64,000 bases of DNA from CAVVFX01 sp963747535 (GTDB lineage: Bacteria; Acidobacteriota; Terriglobia; Bryobacterales; Bryobacteraceae): positions 310,001 to 374,000 of the forward strand of contig CAVVFX010000020.1 in assembly GCA_963747535.1 (NCBI GenBank), written 5' to 3'. The notes below the pieces were generated by a model that saw only the letters and a program-made list of their open reading frames with translations, had not been told where the DNA came from and made no database searches. Below are positions 16,436 to 24,772 of this stretch, one piece after another. Every line of letters begins with the position of its first letter. Position 1 is the stretch's first letter. Made by a program: the position numbers and the translations under genes.

Positions 16436-17985
16436 CAGCCCCGGGTCCGCTCGACACGCTGGAGGAGGCCTTCGACCTCCTGCAACATGCGCCCGCATCG
16501 GTTTGGCTTCGCTATCTGGCCGGAACTGCGCCCTTGATCATCGGCCTGCTCTTTGTCTCCAATGAATTCTCCAGCCCGGACAGTGCCGCCCATAACCCGG
16601 TAATCGCGGCGCTCTGTCTGGTCGCCCTGCTGGTCTGGTTCTACCGCTGCCGGCAGATTTTCTCGGGACACCTCCGCCGCCGCCTGAGCCTCACCGCGGC
16701 ATCCGGCGTCATGCCGCTGCAGGGCTGGTGGTTAGCCTGTTTCGAAGGCACCAGGCTGGTCGCGATGCCGCTGGCGATAGTCAGCCTCCTTCCCCTCGCC
16801 TACGCCACGGCCTTCTATCGCAGCCTCACGCTATTTGCCGCCGAAGGGCTCTCCCCGCTCGATGCCACCGCCAAAGCCTGGAAAGCCGGCATCGTATGGC
16901 AGCGCGAGAACTGGTTCGTCCTCGCCATCCTGAATCTCCTCGGCGTGGCAGTTCTCGTCGATGTGGCCGCGACAGTCATCCTCGCTCCCTTGCTCGTGAA
17001 GATCTTCACCGGCTATGAAAGTATCTTCACCCTGCGAGGTACTGCCGCGCTGGGAATCCAGTTACCCATCATCCTCGCCCTGACTTGGCTGTGCTTCGAC
17101 CCGCTGCTGCAAGCCGTCTACATCGTCCGCGCCTTCCAATGGGAAGGACTGCGCACCGGGGAAGACCTGCTGGTCCGCCTGAAACGTCTGGCCCCGCTGT
17201 TGCTGCTTTGTGTGACATGCTTAAGCCTCTCAGCCGCGCCGCCGGCGCCAACTCTGAACCGCGCCAATCTCGACCAGGCCATCGACCAGACCCTCCAGTC
17301 CCGCGAGTACAACTGGCGCAACCCGCCGCCCGCCTCCGCAGCGGAGAAGAAAGACTGGTTCATCGACACCGTCGACCGCGCCGTGGCCCTCATCGAGAAA
17401 GGCTGGAAGGCCATCACCGATCTCTGGTCCGATCTCCTGGACTGGATCGCGAGCGCGCTCCGCCACACCGTCCCGGCCGTCGACCGAACGCAGCCCGGCA
17501 AATCCTCCGCCGTGCGGCCAGTCTTTTACCTCATCGGCATAGCCATCATGGCTCTGGCGCTGGTTCTTCTCTGGAAGTTTGGTCCCCGCAGGAAGACGGC
17601 CGCGCCGGCCCCTGTCGCCGGTCCGCGCACCGTGAATCTCTCGAGTGAAGCCTTGTTGGCCAGCGATCTTCCCGAAGACGAGTGGCTGCGGATGGCCGAG
17701 CGCTACGCGAATTCCGGCGACCTCCGCCTGGCCCTGCGCGCCCTGTACCTCGGGACGCTAGCTCTGTTGAATCACCGCGGGCTGCTGACCGTCCATGCCT
17801 GTAAGAGCAACCGTGATTACGAAGGCGAACTCCGCCGCCGTTCCCGTGACTCCGGACTGACCCGGATCTTCCGTTCCAACATCCGTTCGTTCGAGCGGTC
17901 CTGGTACGGCTTCCACCAAGTCACGGCGGAGCAACTCCAAAGCTTCCGCGACAATCTGGGAAGGATACGATCCCATGCCTCGTAA
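16420..17985 (+). CDS. DUF4129-domain membrane protein
   Basis: 521 residues. Residues 1-255 hold five or six helices in a glycerophosphodiesterase-like membrane arrangement. A periplasmic part follows with TLNRANLDQAIDQTLQSREYNW and WFIDTVDRAV, then another helix (VFYLIGIAIMALALVLLW, about 365-382). The DUF4129 motif is at the C-terminus: LRLALRALYLGTLALLNHRG and SFERSWYGFH. DUF4129 proteins usually travel with MoxR, DUF58 and DUF4350 genes, as here. The ATG at 16420 follows the domain boundary; the longer frame from 16246 is read inside the previous gene. Confidence 0.8.
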   Translation: MARPLTAPGPLDTLEEAFDLLQHAPASVWLRYLAGTAPLIIGLLFVSNEFSSPDSAAHNPVIAALCLVALLVWFYRCRQIFSGHLRRRLSLTAASGVMPLQGWWLACFEGTRLVAMPLAIVSLLPLAYATAFYRSLTLFAAEGLSPLDATAKAWKAGIVWQRENWFVLAILNLLGVAVLVDVAATVILAPLLVKIFTGYESIFTLRGTAALGIQLPIILALTWLCFDPLLQAVYIVRAFQWEGLRTGEDLLVRLKRLAPLLLLCVTCLSLSAAPPAPTLNRANLDQAIDQTLQSREYNWRNPPPASAAEKKDWFIDTVDRAVALIEKGWKAITDLWSDLLDWIASALRHTVPAVDRTQPGKSSAVRPVFYLIGIAIMALALVLLWKFGPRRKTAAPAPVAGPRTVNLSSEALLASDLPEDEWLRMAERYANSGDLRLALRALYLGTLALLNHRGLLTVHACKSNRDYEGELRRRSRDSGLTRIFRSNIRSFERSWYGFHQVTAEQLQSFRDNLGRIRSHAS

Positions 17986-19111
17986 CCCGGACCGTGGGGC
18001 AGACCATCGTTCTTCGTGGTCTGCCAGGCTGCGCAGCAGCCGTTCGAGCCAGATCCTCGCCATAATCGCCGTTTCCTGCGCCGCCGTAGCCGGACTCGCA
18101 TCCATCCTCCAGCGCCGTGCCCAACAGCCCGATAGCTATCCGGCATTCTCCTCCTACCGCACGCTGCCGGAAGGAACGAGCGTCGTCTACCAAGCTCTTC
18201 GGCGATCTCCAGGCATGACCGCGGATCGCAACATCCAACCGCTCGGCACCGTGCATTTCAACCACGCCGCCATCCTGCTGCTCGGTATCGTGCCCGCTTC
18301 AGTCAGTGCCGATGGACAATGGTTCAGCGATATGAATGAACTCGCTGAAACAGGGAACCGTGTGATCATCGGTCTCTTGCCGCATCGCAGCCGCTGGATT
18401 CAATCTGGCCAGGAACCGGTGGAAGACGCGCTCAAGCCCTGGGGCGTCCGCCTCGCCTTCGTCAGCCAGACCGATTTTCGCGACGAAGAAGAGGACCAGT
18501 TGACGCCGGGCTGGCCCATGTACTTCTCCCAATCGCAGGGTTGGGATACCCTCCGCGTCGAGAACGGTAGACCCGTCGTCATCCGGAAGACCATGGGCAA
18601 GGGAACCCTCGTGCTGCTGACCAATCCCTTTCTGCTCACTAACGCGGCCATGGTGGAAGATCGTCAGACCACCTTCCTTGCGACCCTCATCGGCCCGGTT
18701 CATCAGGCCATCTTCGACGAAACGCACTTCGGCATTGAGGAAACCGGAAGCATCGCCGCACTGGCGCGCCACTATCGCTTGCAAGGTCTGGTGCTGGGTC
18801 TGGTACTGCTCGCATCGCTCTTTATCTGGAAGAGTGCGGCAGGCTTCCCTCCAACGCCGGACAGGCTGCAGCCTGTGAAGGCAGTCACGGGAGAAGACAG
18901 TGCAGCCGCTTTCCTCAACCTGCTGCGCCGTAACATCCGCCGTGACGATATCCTGGCCACTTGTGTAGAAGAGTGGCGTAAAATGTATCGACGCAAAGCC
19001 GGCGCCGGCCTGCAAACCGCCATCGACCTGGCCGAAAGCGGCCGCCGGAACCCGGCGCAAACCTACGCCCAAATCCAGCAGATCCTCGGAGCCAAACCAA
19101 ACCCATCATGA
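17975..19111 (+). CDS. DUF4350-domain membrane protein
   Basis: 378 residues. A membrane helix near 28-45 (LAIIAVSCAAVAGLASI) precedes a DUF4350-like domain with SSYRTLPEGTSVVYQALRR, NRVIIGLLPH and GKGTLVLLTNPFLLTN. A second helix (LVLGLVLLASLFIWKSA) lies near 277 and a soluble helical tail follows. Residues 7-25 (DRGADHRSSWSARLRSSRSS) are encoded by REP copy D. No ATG or GTG lies between the repeat and the first helix, so the repeat probably is translated. The start overlaps the DUF4129 gene by 11 bases and the end overlaps moxR by 4. Confidence 0.8.
   Translation: MPRNPDRGADHRSSWSARLRSSRSSQILAIIAVSCAAVAGLASILQRRAQQPDSYPAFSSYRTLPEGTSVVYQALRRSPGMTADRNIQPLGTVHFNHAAILLLGIVPASVSADGQWFSDMNELAETGNRVIIGLLPHRSRWIQSGQEPVEDALKPWGVRLAFVSQTDFRDEEEDQLTPGWPMYFSQSQGWDTLRVENGRPVVIRKTMGKGTLVLLTNPFLLTNAAMVEDRQTTFLATLIGPVHQAIFDETHFGIEETGSIAALARHYRLQGLVLGLVLLASLFIWKSAAGFPPTPDRLQPVKAVTGEDSAAAFLNLLRRNIRRDDILATCVEEWRKMYRRKAGAGLQTAIDLAESGRRNPAQTYAQIQQILGAKPNPS
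17998..18041 (+). repeat. REP-like palindrome, copy D, inside the DUF4350 gene
   Basis: GGCAGACCA...TGGTCTGCC at 17998-18025 and GGCTGC-GCA-GCAGCC at 18027-18041. It encodes the positively charged segment before the first membrane helix of the DUF4350 protein. Confidence 0.95.
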
Positions 19112-20073
19112 ATGCCAGCCTGGAGCAGCTTCAATCGGCGCTCGCCCGCGTCAAGACCGAAGTCGGACGCGTGATCATCGGCCAGGAAGAAGTGATCCGC
19201 CAGTCGCTGGTGGTCATCCTGACGCGCAACCACGGCCTCATCGAAGGCGTACCCGGCGTCGCCAAAACTTTGCTGACCCGCACCTTCGCGCAGACCATGG
19301 GCTGTGAATTCGCCCGCATCCAGTTCACGCCCGACCTGATGCCCGCCGACATCACCGGAACCAACGTCTTCAGCCTCCAGCGCAACGAATTTACCCTGAT
19401 CCCCGGCCCGGTCTTCACCACCTTCCTCCTCGCCGACGAGATCAATCGCGCACCGGCCAAGACGCAATCGGCCCTACTGCAGGCTATGCAGGAGCGCGCC
19501 GTCACCATCGATCGCCAGACCTACACTCTGTCGCCCAACTTCACAGTCTTTGCTACCATGAACCCGGTCGAATCGGAAGGCACTTATCCGCTGCCCGAAG
19601 CCCAGAAGGACCGCTTCATGATGAAGATCGTGATGTCGCCGCCCAGCCGCGAACATGAGCTGGAGCTCGCCACCCGCATGCTCAGCGGCAATGCCCCGGA
19701 AACGGTCCTGTTGCGCGGAGAAGTTCAGCCGGTCTTGCGCGAGGCCGACCTGGAAGCCATGCGTGCCTGTCTCGATCTGGTCTCGCTGCGCACGGAACTG
19801 ATGGAATACCTGGTCGACGTCATCCGTATGACCCGCTCGCACGAGAGCATCCTGGCCGGAGGCGGTCCCCGCGCCACCCAGGCGCTGCTGCTGGCCAGCC
19901 GCGCCGTGGCTGCCATCGACGAGCGCGACTTCGTCACTCCGGACGATGTCCGCGGTATGGCCCGGCCGGTCCTCGAACACCGCCTCATTCTGCGGCCCGA
20001 ATCCGAGATCGAAGGCGTGACGGCCGGCGAAGTCATCCAGGAAATCCTGCAGAAAGTTCCGGTGCCCAGATGA
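19108..20073 (+). CDS. MoxR-family AAA ATPase
   Basis: 321-residue MoxR-type chaperone ATPase of the AAA_3 family. The Walker A region reads EGVPGVAKT (about 47-55), one residue off the usual GxxGxGKT but normal for MoxR. Walker B is FLLADEINRAPAKTQSALL (about 108-126), sensor 1 is FATMNP, and the C-terminal lid has TPDDVRGMARPVLEHRL. MoxR proteins with DUF58 partners help metal insertion or complex assembly in studied systems. It overlaps the genes on both sides by 4 bases. Confidence 0.93.
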   Translation: MNASLEQLQSALARVKTEVGRVIIGQEEVIRQSLVVILTRNHGLIEGVPGVAKTLLTRTFAQTMGCEFARIQFTPDLMPADITGTNVFSLQRNEFTLIPGPVFTTFLLADEINRAPAKTQSALLQAMQERAVTIDRQTYTLSPNFTVFATMNPVESEGTYPLPEAQKDRFMMKIVMSPPSREHELELATRMLSGNAPETVLLRGEVQPVLREADLEAMRACLDLVSLRTELMEYLVDVIRMTRSHESILAGGGPRATQALLLASRAVAAIDERDFVTPDDVRGMARPVLEHRLILRPESEIEGVTAGEVIQEILQKVPVPR

Positions 20074-21326
20074 TGGCTCCCCGCACCAGGCTGATCCTTC
20101 TGTCAGCGGCCGTAGCTCTCCCGCTGCTGACCGCGGCGTGGGTCGTGCCTTCACTCGCGCTCCCGGTTGCCGCGGTGCTCGCCATTCTCTTGCTCTTCGT
20201 CATCACGGACGCCATCCTCGGCACGCGGGCTCTCGCCTTAGTTACCGTCGAGTTCCCTCCGGGAATCCGCTGGACCAAAGACCGCGAATCCAAGCTCACC
20301 ATCAAGCTGGAGCACGCGGCGCCGGACCTCGTCGTCAACGCCGATTTCCCTAAAGAAATCTTGTGTGACAGACTTCAGTCTGTCTTTGTTTGTACCCCGG
20401 TAAAACGCGGCGACTACCAACTCCACGAGTGCTACCTCGAATCCTCCTCGCCGTTAGGCCTTTGGTCGATCCGCTCCATACGCCCCATCCGCACGCTCAT
20501 CCGCGTCTACCCCAACCTGCGGCACGACAAGACCGCGGCCGCGTTCCTGCGCCGGTCGCTCGGCGGCATGCACCTGCAGCGCCAGCTCGGCAAAGGCCGC
20601 GAGTTCGAGAAACTCCGTGACTACGCGCCCGGCGACAGTTTCGACGAAATCCACTGGAAAGCCACCGCCCGCCGTGGACGGCCCATCAGCAAGCAGTTCC
20701 AGATCGAGCGGACGCAGGAAGTTTACGTGATCGTCGATTCGTCGCGCCTCACCGCACGGGCCGACGCGCTGGAACAATTCGTGAACGCCGCGCTGGTTCT
20801 CGCCATCGCCGCCGACCGCCAGGGCGATCACTTCGGCCTGCTGACCTTCAGCGACAAAGTGGAGCAGTTCGTCCGCGCCCGTAGCGGGATGACCCACTTC
20901 CTCGCGTGCCGCAACGCCATCTACGATCTGCAGCCGCGCCCGGTGTCGCCCAGTTTCGAAGAAGTCTTCACCTTCATCCAGATGCGGCTGCAGCGCCGCG
21001 CCCTGCTGATCTTCCTCACCGCGCTCGACGATCCGCTCCTCGCCGAAACCTTCAGCCGGCACTGCGGGGCCATTGCGCGGCGTCATCTGGTAATCGTCGC
21101 GACGCCGCAGCAGTCGTCGGATCAACCGCTCTTCGCCGGCGAATTACCAGCCGGTACGGATGAAGTCTACCAGCGCCTCGCCGGTCACCTCGCCTTCCGG
21201 GACCGCACGGAACTGAAAAAAAAGCTCGAGCGCCAGGGCCTGAAATTCGCCATCCTGCGCCCCGAGAGCATCTCCGCGGACCTCGCCGCCCTCTATCTCT
21301 CGGTCAAGCGCAGCCAGGCCCTATGA
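20070..21326 (+). CDS. DUF58 protein with VWA-like domain
   Basis: 418 residues. Two membrane helices at the N-terminus (LILLSAAVALPLLTAAWVV and VAAVLAILLLFVITDAILG). The DUF58 core motif GREFEKLRDYAPGDSFDEIHW (about 177-197, split here for length as GREFEKLRDY and APGDSFDEIHW) is followed by a von Willebrand A-like domain (VYVIVDSSR, FGLLTFSDKV). The partner of MoxR in the same operon. A perfect 18-base palindrome within the gene (20367-20384) encodes CDRLQSV in the beta domain. The operon ends here. Confidence 0.9.
   Translation: MMAPRTRLILLSAAVALPLLTAAWVVPSLALPVAAVLAILLLFVITDAILGTRALALVTVEFPPGIRWTKDRESKLTIKLEHAAPDLVVNADFPKEILCDRLQSVFVCTPVKRGDYQLHECYLESSSPLGLWSIRSIRPIRTLIRVYPNLRHDKTAAAFLRRSLGGMHLQRQLGKGREFEKLRDYAPGDSFDEIHWKATARRGRPISKQFQIERTQEVYVIVDSSRLTARADALEQFVNAALVLAIAADRQGDHFGLLTFSDKVEQFVRARSGMTHFLACRNAIYDLQPRPVSPSFEEVFTFIQMRLQRRALLIFLTALDDPLLAETFSRHCGAIARRHLVIVATPQQSSDQPLFAGELPAGTDEVYQRLAGHLAFRDRTELKKKLERQGLKFAILRPESISADLAALYLSVKRSQAL
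20367..20384 (+). repeat. Short GACAGACT palindrome inside the DUF58 gene
   Basis: GACAGACTTCAGTCTGTC is a perfect inverted repeat, with flanks GTGT before and TTTG after. A close relative with a TTTT-centred loop is at 36437-36455 in intergenic DNA. This looks like a second, smaller palindrome family that landed in frame. Confidence 0.75.
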
Positions 21327-21361
21327 ATCCCCCGGCCAGAGAATAACCGGATATATCGTGG

Positions 21362-21404
21362 GGCAGACCATCGTTTTTTGTGGTCTGCCGGCTGCAGAGC
21401 AGCC
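21362..21404 (+). repeat. REP-like palindrome, copy E
   Basis: GGCAGACCA...TGGTCTGCC at 21362-21389 and GGCTGC-AGA-GCAGCC at 21390-21404. It follows the MoxR/DUF58 operon. Together with the 96-base repeat at 21418 it fills the start of the gap 21327-21759. Confidence 0.95.
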
Positions 21405-21417
21405 TCTCGGCTTTGGT

Positions 21418-21513
21418 CTTTTGTGGGGCGGACGCCCACGTCCGCAAGCGACCCCCTGGTCGCTTTTGTCGCTCCAGCGACTGACTTTGGTGTGCGAAGC
21501 TGCCTGGGTTGCG
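21418..21513 (+). repeat. 96-base dispersed repeat, copy 1
   Basis: Contains three nested palindromes: GCGGACGCCCACGTCCGC, GCGACCCCCTGGTCGC and GTCGCTCCAGCGAC. The second copy is at 24521-24616 in the same orientation, with about a dozen differences, several of them paired with changes in the opposite arm. The rest of the gap to 21730 shows nothing coding. Confidence 0.85.
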
Positions 21514-21730
21514 AGTCTTTCTGCGGCTTTGCCTTTCGCTCGACCATTCGAGACGAAGCCGGAGAAACGTGCTTTCCCCATTACACGTGCCCGCTGCTTC
21601 GCTAGAAGTTGAAATTCAAATGGCCAAAGCCGAGCGGCTGCGGAGCAGCCTCCCAGCGGCGCTGTTTCTGGAGAGGCGGCTATCGCCGTTTGCGGAACAG
21701 TCCATTTATTTTGCGGACAGCGATCGGCGC

Positions 21731-21749
21731 TATACTCCTACTTTAGGAG
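21731..21749 (+). promoter_or_regulatory. -10-like box and strong ribosome-binding site
   Basis: TATACT at 21731-21736 could be a -10 element. AGGAGG at 21744-21749 lies 10 bases before the ATG at 21760 and supports that start. If both are used, the transcript has a very short leader, so the -10 call is weak. Confidence 0.35.
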
Positions 21750-21759
21750 GCTTCCGGTC

Positions 21760-22347
21760 ATGCCGCGGACCATTTTGCTGAGCCTGTTTGCGCTTCTCGT
21801 AGGTGATGCGAGCGCCCAATATAGAGGTGGAGCCGGCTTTGGTTTCGGCCGGAGCGGCTTCGTTCGGAGCGGTCTTCGGCAGGGCCAGTTCCATCGCGGT
21901 CCCTTCGTGATCCCTTACGGTGCCGCCTACGGTGATTACGGGTTGCCCTATGACGTCGGTGCCCCCTACGGATATTCACCCCAGCCGATTGTCATCGTCG
22001 TTCAGCAACCGGCTCCGCCACCGATCGTCCAGGAACCGCCGCGTGAAGCCCATTCTGTGATCATTAACTATGCACAGTCAGCCCCTGGGCCTGCCGCACC
22101 GGCTGAAGGCGAACCGCCAACCTTGGGAATTGTCCTGAAAAACGGCTCGACCCGGTCAGCCATAGCCGTGGTGGTCGGGACCTCAGACGGTATGCTGCAT
22201 TACATCGATCCGGACGATCGGGACATGCGGATTTCAATGACGGAAGTGGATCGCGCAGCGACGCAAAAGCTCAATCGTGAGAGAAAATTGCCTTTGTGGC
22301 TACCGTCAACTCCGCAATCCACCGCCGCGCCGGCTCCGGGCCACTGA
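21760..22347 (+). CDS. Secreted Gly/Tyr/Pro-rich protein
   Basis: 195 residues. A signal peptide (1-19, cleaved after ASA) is followed by a low-complexity Gly/Phe/Arg/Tyr region (20-75) and a Pro/Gln/Val-rich stretch. A small folded domain at about 127-180 (TLGIVLKNGSTRSAIAVVVG, GMLHYIDPDDRDMRISMTEV) has an SH3-like look. I do not recognise the family. It is probably a periplasmic or surface structural protein. Monocistronic, with its own ribosome-binding site. Confidence 0.7.
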   Translation: MPRTILLSLFALLVGDASAQYRGGAGFGFGRSGFVRSGLRQGQFHRGPFVIPYGAAYGDYGLPYDVGAPYGYSPQPIVIVVQQPAPPPIVQEPPREAHSVIINYAQSAPGPAAPAEGEPPTLGIVLKNGSTRSAIAVVVGTSDGMLHYIDPDDRDMRISMTEVDRAATQKLNRERKLPLWLPSTPQSTAAPAPGH

Positions 22348-22379
22348 ACCCGAGCTTGCTTAATTAATACGGAACGACT

Positions 22380-22493
22380 TACTGAGCCGTGACCGTGAAG
22401 GGATCGGTACCGGAAATTACTGAGCCGTGACCGTGAAGGGATCGGTACCGGAAATTACTGAGCCGTGACCGTGAGGGAACGGTGCCGGAAAGT
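22380..22493 (+). repeat. Tandem repeat, three 38-base units
   Basis: Units start at 22380, 22418 and 22456. The first two are identical (TACTGAGCCGTGACCGTGAA onward) and the third is diverged. The core GAGCCGTGACCGTGARGGG is related to a single element at 40957-40975. It lies between the secreted protein and the amidohydrolase. Confidence 0.9.
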
Positions 22494-22603
22494 TTCTTCA
22501 GCAGCCTGCTAGGCTAGGAGTTCAACCTGGGATTTCAGACTCATTTATTGCCCGAACCGCCAAGAGGGTAAGGCTTTGCCGAGACCCGCGAAAGGGAATA
22601 TCC

Positions 22604-24358
22604 ATGCATGACTTGGTTGTGCGCAATGGGACGTTGATTGATGGGACCGGGGCCGCACCCCGCCAGGTGGACGTCGCGATCGACGACGGATTGATTACGG
22701 CGCTCGAACCCAAGGCCGGTGGTGCGCGCCGTGAAGTGAATGCCGAAGGTTTGCTGGTAACGCCGGGGTGGGTCGACATCCACACGCACTACGACGGTCA
22801 GGCAACTTGGGACCCGGCCATGACGCCCTCATCGTGGCACGGGGTGACGACGACCATCTTCGGCAATTGCGGGGTAGGCTTCGCCCCGGTTCGCCCCGGT
22901 AGCGAGACTTATCTCATTAACCTGATGGAAGGGGTCGAAGACATACCCGAGATCGTACTCTCGGAAGGACTCGACTTCCGTTGGGAAACATTCGGCGAGT
23001 ACCTCGACGTCCTCGAGGAATCGCCGCGCGTGATGGATGTTGGAGTCCAGTTGCCCCACGCGCCGCTGCGTTTTTACGTGATGGGCGATCGCGGCGCGGA
23101 TCATAGAGAACGCCCGACCGAAGACGAAATAACGCGGATGGGTCACCTCCTCGAGGAAGCCCTGGCGGCCGGCGCCTTCGGCTTCAGCACGTCCCGCACC
23201 ACCAAGCACCGCGCCGCCGATGGCCGGCCGACGCCTTCCCTCAGCGCCGCGGAACCGGAACTCGCCGGAATCGCTCGCGCCATGAAACGCGCCGGCAGCG
23301 GCGTGATCCAGGTGAACTCCGACTTCGGCGCTGGAGAGTTCACCCTTCTGCGCGCAGCCGCGGAACTTGCCGGGCAGCCCTTGTCGCTGCTGCTGGTTCA
23401 GATGGATATCGCGCCCGACCGCTGGAGCGAGACGCTCCTGTCGTTGGACGAAGCGTGTGCCGCCGGGCTCGACTTTACGGCGCAGGTAGGATCGCGCCCG
23501 ATCGGCATCCTTTTGGGCCTCCAGGCCTCCAGGCATCCCTTTCTCACCCACCCCCTGTGGCACTCCCTGGAGCCGCTTGATCACCACGCGCGCATCGCCC
23601 GGATTGTCAACGATGGCGACCTGCGCCGGCGGCTGGTCGAAGATCGTCCCGATGACGATTACACTCGCGATATGACGAGGATCCTGGAGCGCACCTTCGA
23701 GCTTGGCGAGCCCTTGAACTACGAGCCGGACTTCGCGGCCAGCATCGCCAACCGCGCTCGAGCAGTTGGCCGCGATCCTTTCGATCTCGCTCTGGAATTG
23801 CTACTGCAGAACGGAGGTACGAATCTCCTGCTGCACCCCTTCGAAAATTACTGCAGCGGCGATCTGAGTGTCGTGTACCGGATGCTCGTGAACCGAAACA
23901 CGGTCTGCGGTATCGCCGATGGCGGCGCCCACGTGGGGTACATCTGCGACTCCAGTTCGCCGACCAGCCTTCTCACCATTTGGGCGCGCGATCGAACGCG
24001 CGGCCCGAAACTGCCGCTCGAGTTCCTGGTCTACAAACAAACCTTGGCGACAGCTCGGGCTTACGGATTACATGACCGCGGAGTGATTGCCCCGGGCTAT
24101 CGCGCCGACCTCAATGTTATCGACTTCGCGAACCTGACGCTCGAGCGGCCAGTCGTCGTACACGATCTTCCGGCGGGCGGAAAACGGATCGTGCAGCGTG
24201 CCAGGGGCTACCGGCACACGTTCGTCCATGGAACCGAAGTCGCCCGGGACGGAGAAGATACCAGTGCACGGCCCGGCCGGTTACTTCGCGGATTCCAACC
24301 CGGCCCGGGCGGGCGAACCCTAAGTCCAAAGCGGTTCGCGCCGTGTGACCTCCCGTAG
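22604..24358 (+). CDS. N-acyl-D-amino-acid deacylase-like amidohydrolase
   Basis: 584-residue metal-dependent hydrolase of the amidohydrolase superfamily, D-aminoacylase type. The N-terminal beta sandwich starts LVVRNGTLIDGTG. The first metal site is WVDIHTHYDGQATWDP (HxH near 61-63), GVTTTIFGNCGVGFAP follows, and ADGGAHVGYICDSS (about 435) supplies the C-terminal Asp region. The end re-forms the sandwich (GYRADLNVIDF). Close in length to family members. Natural substrate not readable; D-amino acid derivatives or cyclic imides are possible. Confidence 0.85.
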   Translation: MHDLVVRNGTLIDGTGAAPRQVDVAIDDGLITALEPKAGGARREVNAEGLLVTPGWVDIHTHYDGQATWDPAMTPSSWHGVTTTIFGNCGVGFAPVRPGSETYLINLMEGVEDIPEIVLSEGLDFRWETFGEYLDVLEESPRVMDVGVQLPHAPLRFYVMGDRGADHRERPTEDEITRMGHLLEEALAAGAFGFSTSRTTKHRAADGRPTPSLSAAEPELAGIARAMKRAGSGVIQVNSDFGAGEFTLLRAAAELAGQPLSLLLVQMDIAPDRWSETLLSLDEACAAGLDFTAQVGSRPIGILLGLQASRHPFLTHPLWHSLEPLDHHARIARIVNDGDLRRRLVEDRPDDDYTRDMTRILERTFELGEPLNYEPDFAASIANRARAVGRDPFDLALELLLQNGGTNLLLHPFENYCSGDLSVVYRMLVNRNTVCGIADGGAHVGYICDSSSPTSLLTIWARDRTRGPKLPLEFLVYKQTLATARAYGLHDRGVIAPGYRADLNVIDFANLTLERPVVVHDLPAGGKRIVQRARGYRHTFVHGTEVARDGEDTSARPGRLLRGFQPGPGGRTLSPKRFAPCDLP

Positions 24359-24520
24359 GGAGCAGCCCCCTGGAGTTTACAGTCAAAGTCTTCGCGGCCC
24401 GCGAAGAATCGTGGAGTAGGCCTTTGGCCTGCTCGCGGCGCGAAGCGACGCGTGTACAACTCGGTTGCACTTGCGGCTTGCCGCCATAGGGAATAGGCCC
24501 GCGGTCTGCCGGGCTGCGGC

Positions 24521-24616
24521 CTTTTGTGGGGCGGACGCCCACGTCCGCAAGCGACCCCCTGGTCGCCCTTGTTGCCCAAGCGACAAACTTTGGTGTGCGA
24601 AGCGGCCTGGGTTGCG
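24521..24616 (+). repeat. 96-base dispersed repeat, copy 2
   Basis: Second copy of the element at 21418-21513, in the same orientation. GCGGACGCCCACGTCCGC and GCGACCCCCTGGTCGC are conserved. In the third palindrome both arms changed. The surrounding gap 24359-24772 holds this element, the 36-base repeat at 24680 and no gene. Confidence 0.85.
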
Positions 24617-24679
24617 CCTTGCCCCTATACCGCGAGCCACTCGTCATTTCGATTCTCCTGAGCCCATGCGACAACGGCG

Positions 24680-24715
24680 CAAGTTTCAGACACATTGAAC
24701 CGCGGCCTGCCCCGC
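24680..24715 (-). repeat. 36-base dispersed repeat, copy 1
   Basis: CAAGTTTCAGACACATTGAA followed by CCGCGGCCTGCCCCGC. The reverse complement recurs at 56237-56272 with two differences. It contains the short palindrome CCGCGG. No transposase is near either copy. Confidence 0.85.
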
Positions 24716-24772
24716 CGTTAGCGCTCCCAGCCTTCAACAGGTTTCCCGGTGCGCACTGCGGAATTGAAGCGT

